Origin: CAZFLM01 sp964519955
Lineage (GTDB): Bacteria > Armatimonadota > Chthonomonadetes > Chthonomonadales > CAJBBX01
Direction: 5' to 3'
Assembly: GCA_964519955.1 (NCBI GenBank)
Contig: CAZFLM010000151.1
Coordinates: 1 to 7,963, forward strand
DNA: 7,963 bases
Position numbers and translations under genes: made by a program. Shown piece after piece: positions 1 through 6,700 of the stretch (within the stretch, counting starts at the first letter, position 1; each line of letters opens with the position of its first letter). The notes beneath the pieces were generated by a model that worked only from the letters and a program-made list of their open reading frames with translations, did no database searches and was not told the DNA's origin.

Positions 1-136
1 TCCTCCCGTGCAGGGGGCCTTCTTCTTCGAAGACCTGCGCGCAGGCCGCCGCCGCATCCGGGCGCCGAACGAGGCACATCACGAGCCACTCGACGCCGCG
101 TTTCTTGACATGGACGCCGCCGGTGTGATACGCTAA
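1..136 (+). CDS. C-terminal fragment of an unrecognised protein
   Basis: An open frame enters the window at base 2 and stops at TAA 134-136, giving 44 residues with a charged, Arg-rich middle and the end LDMDAAGVIR. About three quarters of its third codon positions are G or C, as expected for a real gene here, and the frame starting at base 1 stops near 106. No family could be recognised from so short a tail. It lies on the same strand as the SLH gene that follows, 64 bases before that gene's preferred start. A promoter overlaps its last codons, so the two genes need not share a transcript. It could be a chance open frame, since only the end is visible. Confidence 0.5.
   Translation, partial: PPVQGAFFFEDLRAGRRRIRAPNEAHHEPLDAAFLDMDAAGVIR
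105..134 (+). promoter_or_regulatory. sigma70-type promoter for the SLH/beta-barrel gene
   Basis: A perfect TTGACA -35 box (105-110) is followed after 18 bases by an extended -10, TG-A-TACGCT (TG at 126-127, hexamer 129-134). Transcription would begin near 141, leaving a leader of about 60 bases before the GTG at 201. The -10 hexamer matches TATAAT at only three of six positions, but these include the critical A at position 2 and the final T, and the TG extension compensates. The site lies within the last codons of the upstream gene. Confidence 0.5.
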
Positions 137-200
137 GATCGTGGCGGATCGCGTCTGGTCTGCCATCCTCTTTGTTGTCGCCCGTGTTTCGGAGACAGTC

Positions 201-1955
201 GTGAGAAGGTTCCTGGCAGCCATCGGGTTACTGTCGTGCGCCGTGCTCCCGCTTCGCAGCGTGGGGCAGTCGGCAGGCGACGCCTTCAAGGACCTCCCCG
301 TCTCGCATTGGGCCTACACCGCAGCCGACAAGCTGCGCGCCCACGGCGTCATCACCGGCTACCCGGAGGCCTACTTCCGAGGCCGGCGCGCCCTCACCCG
401 TTACGAGTTCGCGCTCGCGTTGGACCGCGTCCTTGGCCGCATCGCCCTCCGCGGAGAGGGCGCTCCGGAGGCGCTCGCCCCGAGCAGCACGACCAACGCC
501 GACATCGACACGCTGCGGTCTCTCACGTCCGAGTTCCAGGCGGAACTGGCCATCGTGGGCACCACCGCGGCAACGACTCGCGCTAAGCTGGAGAAGCTGC
601 AACACGATGCGGCGGAAGCTCGCAAGCACCCCAGCAAGCCCCCTGCCCTAGCGAGCGCCCCCTCGACACCGAAGCGCGTGGACCCGATCCCGGCAGGAGC
701 GAGCGCCGCACAGGCATCGGCGGCCAGGCGGCAGACCGGTGCTCCCGTGCATCCGGCAGGTCCCTCCGTCGGGCTGGGGCCCGGGAAGCGCTCCGCTGCC
801 GGCCCGCTGGGCGGCGGCTACGGTATCCTCTCGATGTCGGCGCCGGCGCAAGATCAACTGAGCCTGAGGCCCGGCCTTCTGGCTGCCGGCCCGGCGACGT
901 CCTTCAACGCCGCGCGTCTCCAGTACTCGCTCGGCGACCTGGCGACCCTCTCGCCGCGGGAGGAGCGCGCCTTCGCCGAGCCGCGCGATGACGGCAGCAC
1001 GTTCGGCGCCGACGGCATGCGGCTGGCGACGCACGTGGGCAGCGTCGTTGTCGAGGCATTCGCGGGGCAGGCGTACACCGTTCGCGGCAGCCTGGGGATG
1101 AAGACCGATGGCTCCGTGCTCGGCGCGGACAGCCGTTCGGCGGCTCCCAGCGCCTTACTGGGGTCCTCGAGCCAGTTCGCGGTCGGTTCGCTGGGCGGCG
1201 TCTCGCTGCGCATCCCCATGGGCTTGCTGCGCGGAGGCCACATCCAGTTCACGAGCATCGGCCCGACCGGGCTGGGCACACACGACAGCACGGAGTCGCG
1301 CCTGTTAGGCGCGGAGACCGAGCTGCGCGTCACGAAGCGGCTGACGCTGACCGGCGAGTGGGCCCAGACGGGCGTGCCGCAGGGCTTCTCCGCGCAGGAC
1401 GGCCAGACGACGGCCTACAGCGGCGCCCTCGGCTATCGCAGCGGCCCCCTGCGGCTGAGCGCGAGCTACAAGTACGTGGACCCGCTCTTCTACGCCCCAG
1501 GCTACTGGGGGAGGATCGGCGGCTGGCTGAACCCGACGAACATCCAGGGGCCGGGCTTCCGGGCAGCGTACGAAGGCAGCCGGTTCGGGCTGACGCTGGG
1601 CGGCGACTTCTACAGCGGCGCGCGTGACCGCGATAGCCTGGGCGGCCTGAGCACGAACGACGACATGACCCGCATCCTGGTGGGCGTTCGGTGGAACCTG
1701 TCCAGGAATCTGCGGGCAAACCTGGACTGGGAGGGCGTGTACTGGCGCTTGAACAGCCAGGTCGCCAACCTGCCCAGCCTGGCCGGCAACTCGACGCCGC
1801 GCGAGCAGTACGTAACCATCAGCACGGGCTACAACCTCAGCAGCTCGACGCTCCTGCGGCTGGGCTACCAGCGCGGCGGGCTGATCAACGGCGGATCGGC
1901 CGCGGGCCCGACCAGCGTGTCGACATTCACCGGCCAGATGGCCATCAAGTTCTAG
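201..1955 (+). CDS. SLH-domain outer-membrane beta-barrel protein (porin-like)
   Basis: Predicted to be an outer-membrane channel or structural barrel anchored to the cell wall (584 aa). Residues 1-24 are a signal peptide (MRRFLAAIGLLSCAVLP...). Residues 28-78 form one SLH domain, with FKDLPVSHWAY, then GVITGYPEAYFRG, then LTRYEFALALDRVL. Residues about 100-142 are a charged helical stretch, possibly a coiled coil, followed by a Pro/Ala-rich linker to about 205. The rest alternates polar and aromatic/hydrophobic residues as beta-strands do and ends QMAIKF, the terminal Phe being typical of BAM-inserted barrels. I chose GTG 201 because GGAG at 191-194 is well spaced and the signal peptide then starts cleanly; a GTG at 141 in the same frame would add 20 residues in front of it and falls at the predicted transcription start. 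The architecture matches OmpM, SomA and SlpA-type proteins; substrate specificity cannot be read. Confidence 0.85.
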   Translation: MRRFLAAIGLLSCAVLPLRSVGQSAGDAFKDLPVSHWAYTAADKLRAHGVITGYPEAYFRGRRALTRYEFALALDRVLGRIALRGEGAPEALAPSSTTNADIDTLRSLTSEFQAELAIVGTTAATTRAKLEKLQHDAAEARKHPSKPPALASAPSTPKRVDPIPAGASAAQASAARRQTGAPVHPAGPSVGLGPGKRSAAGPLGGGYGILSMSAPAQDQLSLRPGLLAAGPATSFNAARLQYSLGDLATLSPREERAFAEPRDDGSTFGADGMRLATHVGSVVVEAFAGQAYTVRGSLGMKTDGSVLGADSRSAAPSALLGSSSQFAVGSLGGVSLRIPMGLLRGGHIQFTSIGPTGLGTHDSTESRLLGAETELRVTKRLTLTGEWAQTGVPQGFSAQDGQTTAYSGALGYRSGPLRLSASYKYVDPLFYAPGYWGRIGGWLNPTNIQGPGFRAAYEGSRFGLTLGGDFYSGARDRDSLGGLSTNDDMTRILVGVRWNLSRNLRANLDWEGVYWRLNSQVANLPSLAGNSTPREQYVTISTGYNLSSSTLLRLGYQRGGLINGGSAAGPTSVSTFTGQMAIKF

Positions 1956-1980
1956 CTGGCTCGTCACGCTGCAGCCGCGC

Positions 1981-1996
1981 GGCCGGCGAACCGGCC
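1981..1996 (+). terminator. GC hairpin just after the SLH gene
   Basis: GGCCGG-CGAA-CCGGCC is a perfect 6-bp stem closed by a tetraloop, 25 bases after the stop codon of the barrel gene. No T-tract follows. It could contribute to termination or protect the mRNA 3' end, but it may simply be GC-rich spacer. Confidence 0.3.
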
Positions 1997-2035
1997 TGTG
2001 CGCCCCGACAGACGATGCCGGCGGACGGATGCACC

Positions 2036-2071
2036 GAGGGGGCGCTCCCGCATAGGGCGGGGCGCCCCCTC
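2036..2071 (+). terminator. strong hairpin, probable terminator of the SLH gene
   Basis: The arms GAGGGGGCGC (2036-2045) and GCGCCCCCTC (2062-2071) are perfectly complementary over 10 bp. After a bulged T, an inner stem CCCGC/GCGGG (2047-2051 with 2057-2061) closes a 5-base loop. The sequence after it (TCTTGAA) is only weakly T-rich, so it is not a textbook intrinsic terminator. Its stability and position between two genes make termination or attenuation the likeliest role. Confidence 0.6.
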
Positions 2072-2122
2072 TCTTGAAGCGGAGCCTCTGTGCCCCGCCA
2101 ACCGACCAGGAGGTCCAACCCA

Positions 2123-2554
2123 ATGACCAGGACGTGGAGGATCGTCGCCGTCTGCGCCGCGCTGACTGTCGGCATGGGCGCGGTGGCCGTAGCCCAGCTT
2201 GGGAGCATCATCAAGGGCGGCGCGATCGCCGTGGCGGTCGACAAGTTCGGCCCCGACATCAACAAGTTCATCAACAGTGTGACCGGCGACAAGAACGTGG
2301 GTACGAAGCAGGCGACCAAGGTTGTGCCGATCCTGTCGATCGGTGGCGGCGCCTACATGGGAGCCGTGCAGGTGGCGGGCCCGAAGGGCCAGGTCGACAA
2401 GGTGAAGGCAGTCGCGCAGCTCGAGCAGAGCTTCAAGGCGGTCGGCGGCGTGCGCATCAAGGCGCTCATTCCCGTCAGCACCAAGAAGCTCGGGTCGTCC
2501 ATCAGCCGTGTGCCGGGCGTCGGCGTGAGCGCCCTGGTGGACCTGAAGCTGTAG
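2123..2554 (+). CDS. small secreted protein of unknown function
   Basis: 143 residues. The start ATG is set by GGAGG at 2109-2113, nine bases upstream. Residues 1-25 form a clear signal peptide (MTRTWRIVAVCAALTVGMGAVAVAQ), so the product is exported. The mature part of about 118 residues has no Cys and no membrane segment. It contains a Gly-rich stretch (SIGGGAYMGAVQVAGP), a basic segment around VDKVKAVAQ, and ends in a probable beta-rich region (VRIKALIPVS..., then VGVSALVDLKL). I do not recognise a named family. The GGGAYMGAVQV core distantly recalls glycine-rich lipid-binding SYLF proteins, but the length and remaining motifs do not support that. It lies between two other exported proteins, flanked by strong hairpins on both sides, so it may be a monocistronic, well-expressed periplasmic or surface protein. 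Confidence 0.8.
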   Translation: MTRTWRIVAVCAALTVGMGAVAVAQLGSIIKGGAIAVAVDKFGPDINKFINSVTGDKNVGTKQATKVVPILSIGGGAYMGAVQVAGPKGQVDKVKAVAQLEQSFKAVGGVRIKALIPVSTKKLGSSISRVPGVGVSALVDLKL

Positions 2555-2585
2555 CCTGCTCGGCTTCACGCCGATCGTTGGAAGC

Positions 2586-2660
2586 GACGCCCGCGCCCTT
2601 TCGCGCAGGCAGGAGAACCGGCCGGCACCGGGGAACCTGAACGCGAAGGGCGCGGGCGTC
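2586..2660 (+). terminator. long inverted repeat between genes (terminator or leader structure)
   Basis: The left arm at 2586-2600 and right arm at 2646-2660 (GACGCCCGCGCCCTT / AAGGGCGCGGGCGTC) pair perfectly over 15 bp. After one bulged T (2601) the stem continues with CGCG/CGCG (2602-2605 with 2642-2645). CAGG/CCTG (2606-2609 with 2636-2639) and a small CCGG/CCGG hairpin can extend it inward. It begins 32 bases after one stop codon and ends 41 bases before the next start. No T-tract follows, so an mRNA-stabilising or attenuating role is as likely as termination. Confidence 0.55.
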
Positions 2661-2701
2661 CGCGTCTGTGCCTCCGTAATGCCCCTGCAGAGGAGTTTGC
2701 C

Positions 2702-5197
2702 ATGACAGTCCGCATGGCCGCCATCGTCGGCGCGGCCGCCACCGTGGCTCTGGCAGCGGCCCTTGCCGCGTTCACCACTCCGGCAGACCGCCCGTCGCGC
2801 AGCAAGCATCCGGTCAGCGGCAAGCCGCTCCAGACGCCGGGCCGCGACGGCGCGGTGACGGTGCTGCACAGCGGGTGGCGCATCACGCCTGCAGGGCGGC
2901 ACATCGTGACTGGCGACATGCTGCTTGGCGGCGCCGTCAGCCCGGACGGCAGGACGCTCGCCATCGTCAACAGCGGCTACAACGCCAACGCGCTGCACCT
3001 GGTAGACCTGAAGACGGAGAAGGAGTTCGCGCGGGTGCAGTTGGGGCGCTCGTGGAACGGGCTCGCGTGGGCGCCGGATGGCCAGCGTATCTACGTGAGC
3101 GCCGGCATCCAGAACCGTCTGGGCGACGTGCACGTGGTGGGCAAGAACGAGTTGGGGCAGTGGGTGGCCGGCAAGCCGCTCCACCTGGCGGGCGAGGACC
3201 CGAAGACGAAAGGGATCTCCGGCCTGGCCCTCTCGGCAGACGGCCTGACGCTCTTCGTATCGAACAACACCGACGGCCGGCTCTACCTCCTCGACACCGC
3301 GACCGGCATCACGCGGGCTTCGGTGGAGGTAGGCGATCACCCGGGCGTCTGCCGCCTGAGCCGCGACGGGAAGAAGGTCTACGTCGCCCTGTGGTCGCAG
3401 TCGGCGGTTGCGGTCGTCGACGTGGGCCGGCTAGATGTGCCGATGGTCGAAGGCAGGATCGCGACCGGGGCGCACCCGAACGACATCGTGCTTGGCCCCG
3501 ATGGGCGCGTGTATGTCTCCTGCGGCAACGCCGACTGCGTCACCATTGCCGATAGCCGCACGCGCGAGGCCATCGAGACCGTGCGCACGTCGCTGACGCC
3601 CAAATCGCCGGGCGGGTGCACGCCGAACGCGCTGGCCCTGAGCCCGGATGGCAAGACCCTCTACGTGGCGAACGCCGACGTGAACTACGCGACGGTGATC
3701 GACGTATCGGAGCCTCGCAGGAGCCGCGTGGCCGGGTTCATCCCTACCGGCTGGTACCCGACGGCGGCCGTTGTGACTCCCGACGGCAAGCGCGTCGTGC
3801 TGTGCAGCGGCAAGGGCACCGGGATGGGCGCGAACATGGCGCGCAAGCCCATCGCTCGCGACTACGTGGGTGGTTTCGCGCACATCGGCCGCCAGTTGGG
3901 CGGGCTCATCTCGTTCGTCGATGTGCCGAACGCCCAGGCCCTGGCAGCCTACACGCGCCGGGTCATCGCCAACACGCCGTACCGCGACGAGCTGCTGAAG
4001 GACACGGGCGTCGCCCGAACCACCGCGATCCCGAACAAGGTGGGCCTCGCCTGCCCCATCAAGTACGTGCTGTACATCATCAAGGAGAACCGCACGTACG
4101 ACCAGGTGTTCGGCGACCTGCCGCAGGGCAACGGCGACCCCGACTTGGCGCTGTTCGGGCGCGAGGTGACGCCGAACCAGCACGCGCTCGCCGAGCAGTT
4201 CGTGCTGCTGGACAACCTGTACTGCAGTGGCGAGGTCTCGGTGGACGGGCACCCGTGGAGCACGGCGGCTTACGTGACGGACTACGTACAGCGGTCGTGG
4301 GTGCTGTCGTACTCGGCCAAGGGCGCGTCGAAGGGCGGCAACGCGGTGGGCGATCCGCGGACCGGGTTCATCTGGCAGGCGTGCGCGCGGAAGGGGCTGA
4401 CGTACCGCAGCTACGGCGAGTACTGGAACCATCCGACGCTGAAGGGCCACGTGAACGAGCACTACGTGGGGAAGGTGCAGCACGGGCAGTCGCCACCGGG
4501 CCGGGATACCGACCGAGCAGACATCTTCATCGCCGAGTTCAAGGAGTTCGAGCGGACGGGCAAGGTTCCGCGGTTCATGGTGATGTCGCTGGGCGAGAAC
4601 CACACGAACGGCACGCGCCCGGGCAGCCACACGCCAATCGCGATGGTGGCGTCGAACGACGTGGCGGTGGGCAAGATCGTGGAGGCGATATCGCATAGCT
4701 CGCTCTGGAAGCAATACGCGATCTTCATCATCGAGGACGACGCGCAGAACGGGCCGGACCACGTGAACGCGCACCGGACCGCCGGGCTGGTGATCAGCCC
4801 GTGGGTGCGGCGGCAGGCGGTGGACAGCACGTTCTACACGACGACGTCGATGCTGCGGACGATGGAGCTTATCCTGGGCCTGCCATCGATGACGGAGCAC
4901 GACGCCGCGGCGACACCGATGTTCGCCAGCTTCTCCGACAAGGCCGACGAGACGCCGTTCCAGGCACTGCCCGCGCGCGTCGATCTGAACGCGAAGAACA
5001 GCGCGTCGGCGTACGGGGCCACGCTCTCGGCGAAGATGGACTGGAGCCGCTACGACAACGTGGACGAGGACGCGCTGAACCGCATCCTGTGGCACAGCAT
5101 CAAGGGGCGGAACACGCCGATGCCGGCGCCGGTGCGTGGGGCGGTGGTGGAGCGGAGCGGGCGGCTGGCGGCGGCGCCGCGCGACCTGGACGACTGA
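2702..5197 (+). CDS. exported YncE-like beta-propeller / alkaline-phosphatase-superfamily phosphoesterase
   Basis: 831 residues, start fixed by AGAGGAG at 2689-2695. Residues 1-25 are an Ala-rich signal peptide. Residues about 70-410 are repeated YVTN/YncE-type blades with recurring S.DG..L.V and YVA/YVS strands (SPDGRTLAIVNSG near 80, SRDGKKVYVAL near 220, SPDGKTLYVANAD near 314). Residues about 452-745 match the phosphoesterase family of phospholipase C and AcpA-type acid phosphatases. Likely metal and catalytic elements are YIIKENRTYDQVFGD (458-472; E462, N463), the SVDGHPWSTAAY segment (513-524), GENHTNG (631-637) and EDD..NGPDHVNAHR (678-692). The order, propeller then phosphoesterase, is the recognised bifunctional YncE/alkaline phosphatase arrangement, and the length fits. 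The physiological substrate is unknown; periplasmic phosphate-ester hydrolysis is inferred, with the propeller possibly serving as a binding platform. The gene stops 14 bases before the 3' end of a convergent tRNA gene. Confidence 0.88.
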   Translation: MTVRMAAIVGAAATVALAAALAAFTTPADRPSRSKHPVSGKPLQTPGRDGAVTVLHSGWRITPAGRHIVTGDMLLGGAVSPDGRTLAIVNSGYNANALHLVDLKTEKEFARVQLGRSWNGLAWAPDGQRIYVSAGIQNRLGDVHVVGKNELGQWVAGKPLHLAGEDPKTKGISGLALSADGLTLFVSNNTDGRLYLLDTATGITRASVEVGDHPGVCRLSRDGKKVYVALWSQSAVAVVDVGRLDVPMVEGRIATGAHPNDIVLGPDGRVYVSCGNADCVTIADSRTREAIETVRTSLTPKSPGGCTPNALALSPDGKTLYVANADVNYATVIDVSEPRRSRVAGFIPTGWYPTAAVVTPDGKRVVLCSGKGTGMGANMARKPIARDYVGGFAHIGRQLGGLISFVDVPNAQALAAYTRRVIANTPYRDELLKDTGVARTTAIPNKVGLACPIKYVLYIIKENRTYDQVFGDLPQGNGDPDLALFGREVTPNQHALAEQFVLLDNLYCSGEVSVDGHPWSTAAYVTDYVQRSWVLSYSAKGASKGGNAVGDPRTGFIWQACARKGLTYRSYGEYWNHPTLKGHVNEHYVGKVQHGQSPPGRDTDRADIFIAEFKEFERTGKVPRFMVMSLGENHTNGTRPGSHTPIAMVASNDVAVGKIVEAISHSSLWKQYAIFIIEDDAQNGPDHVNAHRTAGLVISPWVRRQAVDSTFYTTTSMLRTMELILGLPSMTEHDAAATPMFASFSDKADETPFQALPARVDLNAKNSASAYGATLSAKMDWSRYDNVDEDALNRILWHSIKGRNTPMPAPVRGAVVERSGRLAAAPRDLDD

Positions 5198-5211
5198 CCG
5201 TGAGGGCGATG

Positions 5212-5284
5212 TGGGCCTGGTAGGATTCGAACCTACGATCTAGCAGTTATGAGCCGCTTGCCTTAACCACTAGGCTACAGGCCC
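5212..5284 (-). tRNA. tRNA with CAT anticodon, probably tRNA-Ile2 (alternatively elongator tRNA-Met)
   Basis: The minus strand folds into a complete 73-nt cloverleaf: acceptor GGGCCTG/CAGGCCC with discriminator A, D-arm GCCT-AGTGGTTA-AGGC, anticodon arm AGCGG-CTCATAA-CTGCT, a 5-nt variable loop, and T-arm GTAGG-TTCGAAT-CCTAC. The anticodon is CAT. It is not initiator tRNA: position 1 pairs normally with 72, and the anticodon stem lacks the three G-C pairs. C4-G69 and C5-G68 in the acceptor are, as I recall, features that the lysidine synthetase TilS uses to pick tRNA-Ile2, while E. coli elongator tRNA-Met has U4 and A5; this favours Ile2, which reads AUA after modification. CCA is not encoded. 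It converges on the phosphoesterase gene and has its own promoter. Confidence 0.95.
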
Positions 5285-5296
5285 ACGATCGGGGGA

Positions 5297-5325
5297 ATTC
5301 TACCAGAGACCCGCCTTGAATGCAA
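5297..5325 (-). promoter_or_regulatory. promoter of the tRNA gene
   Basis: On the minus strand, TTGCAT (5320-5325) and TAGAAT (5297-5302) are separated by exactly 17 bases. The -10 box matches TATAAT at five of six positions and the -35 box keeps TTG. Transcription would start near 5290, about six bases before the mature tRNA 5' end. The stretch is noticeably AT-richer than its surroundings. Confidence 0.65.
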
Positions 5326-5375
5326 CGGGAGTCTGTGCGGAGGCGGCCGCAGCGGGCGGTTGGCGGGTCCACGGG

Positions 5376-5405
5376 GTGCGGGGGCCGGCGGTGCAGGGGC
5401 CGGCG
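5376..5405 (+). repeat. tandem 15-bp direct repeat
   Basis: GTGCGGGGGCCGGCG (5376-5390) is followed directly by GTGCAGGGGCCGGCG (5391-5405), with one mismatch. The second unit runs into the two-hairpin element R1. It looks like a local duplication at the edge of that element. Confidence 0.65.
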
Positions 5406-5451
5406 GTTGAAACCGCGCCTGCGGACGGCACGAAGTCCGCCTGCGCGGACT
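5398..5451 (-). repeat. two-hairpin intergenic repeat, copy R1
   Basis: A 54-bp element read on the minus strand. Hairpin one is AGTCCGC/GCGGACT (5434-5440 with 5445-5451), 7 bp around a 4-base loop. Hairpin two is GCGGT-TGAA-ACCGC (5403-5416 as written on the plus strand). A second diverged copy lies at 7512-7564 in the opposite orientation. A further GCGGAC at 5421-5426 can compete for pairing with GTCCGC at 5435-5440, so two mutually exclusive folds are possible. The element ends 24 bases before the start codon of the sensor kinase and so probably lies in or near its leader. Confidence 0.6.
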
Positions 5452-5475
5452 CCATGCAGTGTTGAAGGACAGGCG

Positions 5476-6609
5476 ATGGGCAAGTGGGTCCAGAACTGGC
5501 CGCTGAACAAGTACCTGTGGGGCACGCTGGTGTTCGCGGCGGCCTACCTGCCGTTTTCGCATCTGCGCGTTCCCCTGCTCTACGCGTACCTGCTGTTCGC
5601 GCTGGCGTTCGCCAACGGGTTCGCGCGCACGGTGTCGGCGGTGCGGATGGGCGGGTCGAACGACCTGCTGCGCGGGTGGATGTTCAACATCATCGACATC
5701 GCGATGATCAGCGTGGGCGTCTACATCACCGGCGGCATCGACAGCGAGATCTGGCTCCTCTACTTCGTGATCCTCATCGCCGAGGCCCTGCACTCCAGCC
5801 CGCTCGAGTCGCGGTTCCTGAGCGGCATCATGATGCTGTGCTACACGCTGGGCACGTGGCCGCGCGCCTGGGACAGCACCTACCTGTCGATGCTGGGGCC
5901 GCGGCTGTTTATCATCTACGCGGTGGCGCAGTTCGCGCGGCAGCTCTCCATGCTGCGGCAGCACCGCACCGCGGAGCTGGCCGAGCTGAGTGAGCAGGTC
6001 GCGGTGCTGGAGGAGCGCTCGCGCATCGCCCGCGAGGTCCACGACGGCCTGGGGCACGCGCTGGTGGCCTGCATCCTGCGGCTGGAGCTGTGCTCGCGTC
6101 TGATGGACCGCGACCGCGAGCAGGCCGCGCAGATGCTGCGCGAGGAGATCCCGGCGCTGCGATCGGCGTGGAACCAGGGGCGCGACCTCGCCTTCCACTT
6201 GCGCCCGTGGCAGCGCGACCCGGCGGGGCTCCTGATCGGCCTGCGGCGGCAGATCGGCCAGTTCGCCGAGCGCACGGGCATCGTAGTGGAGACCGTGACG
6301 CCGGACGAAGAGTGGGACCTGCCGGCGGACGTGGAGATGGCGCTGACGCGGGTGATCCAGGAGGCGCTCACCAACGTGGCGAAGCATGCGAAGGCAACGC
6401 GCGTCGCCGTCACGCTGGAGCGCGAGGGCTCGGTCGTCCGATGCACGGTCGCCGACGACGGCGTGGGGTTCGAGACCGGCGAGGACCGGCAGAGCTTCGG
6501 CCTCGCCGCCATGCGCCAGCGCGCCGAGCGCCTGGGCGGGAGCCTGACCGTGGCGTCGGAGCCGGAGGCGGGGACGACGGTGCACTGCATGCTGCCGCTG
6601 CGAGGCTAA
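5476..6609 (+). CDS. membrane sensor histidine kinase (HisKA_3 / NarX-LiaS type)
   Basis: 377 residues. It should autophosphorylate on His and pass phosphate to the regulator encoded downstream. Start ATG 5476 follows GAAGGA at 5464-5469; the open frame continues upstream through the repeat, but that part reads as low-complexity Arg/Gly sequence and was excluded. The N-terminal half (about 14-157) is hydrophobic, with roughly six membrane segments and no large extracytoplasmic domain, so it may sense within or near the membrane. A coiled-coil linker (about 160-182) leads to the H-box RIAREVHDGLGHAL, with His189 as phosphoacceptor. The ATPase domain shows the N-box QEALTNVAKHA (N300), the G1 box DDGVGF (327-332), and FGLAAMRQRAERLGG (341-355) for the ATP lid region. 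The pairing of kinase type with a LuxR-type regulator is standard. The signal is unknown. Confidence 0.92.
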   Translation: MGKWVQNWPLNKYLWGTLVFAAAYLPFSHLRVPLLYAYLLFALAFANGFARTVSAVRMGGSNDLLRGWMFNIIDIAMISVGVYITGGIDSEIWLLYFVILIAEALHSSPLESRFLSGIMMLCYTLGTWPRAWDSTYLSMLGPRLFIIYAVAQFARQLSMLRQHRTAELAELSEQVAVLEERSRIAREVHDGLGHALVACILRLELCSRLMDRDREQAAQMLREEIPALRSAWNQGRDLAFHLRPWQRDPAGLLIGLRRQIGQFAERTGIVVETVTPDEEWDLPADVEMALTRVIQEALTNVAKHAKATRVAVTLEREGSVVRCTVADDGVGFETGEDRQSFGLAAMRQRAERLGGSLTVASEPEAGTTVHCMLPLRG

Positions 6610-6700
6610 GGCGCGCTGCCCCCGCGGGCGGCGCCGGTCATACAGCAGGCAGGGCAGACGGGAACACTCCAACCATTCAGGCTGCAAGGAGGACCGAGCG

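Noticed and set aside
2123..2554. Assignment of the small secreted protein to the SYLF/YSC84 lipid-binding family
   Set aside because: Only a short glycine-rich stretch is similar; the length and remaining conserved positions I would expect are not visible.
1964..3340. Long minus-strand open frame (458 codons) overlapping three plus-strand genes
   Set aside because: The predicted protein is Arg/His/Ala-rich low-complexity sequence typical of the antisense of GC-rich genes, with no motif, and it crosses two intergenic hairpins. The plus-strand genes have signal peptides, ribosome sites and recognisable domains.
3431..5095. Minus-strand open frame of 554 codons antisense to the phosphoesterase
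   Set aside because: It is the antisense shadow of a strongly supported gene; the translation is rich in His, Arg and Val with no motif or plausible start context.
5212..5475. tRNA gene as an integration site with an attached mobile island
   Set aside because: I found no integrase, no duplicated tRNA 3' end elsewhere in the window, and the neighbouring genes look chromosomal.
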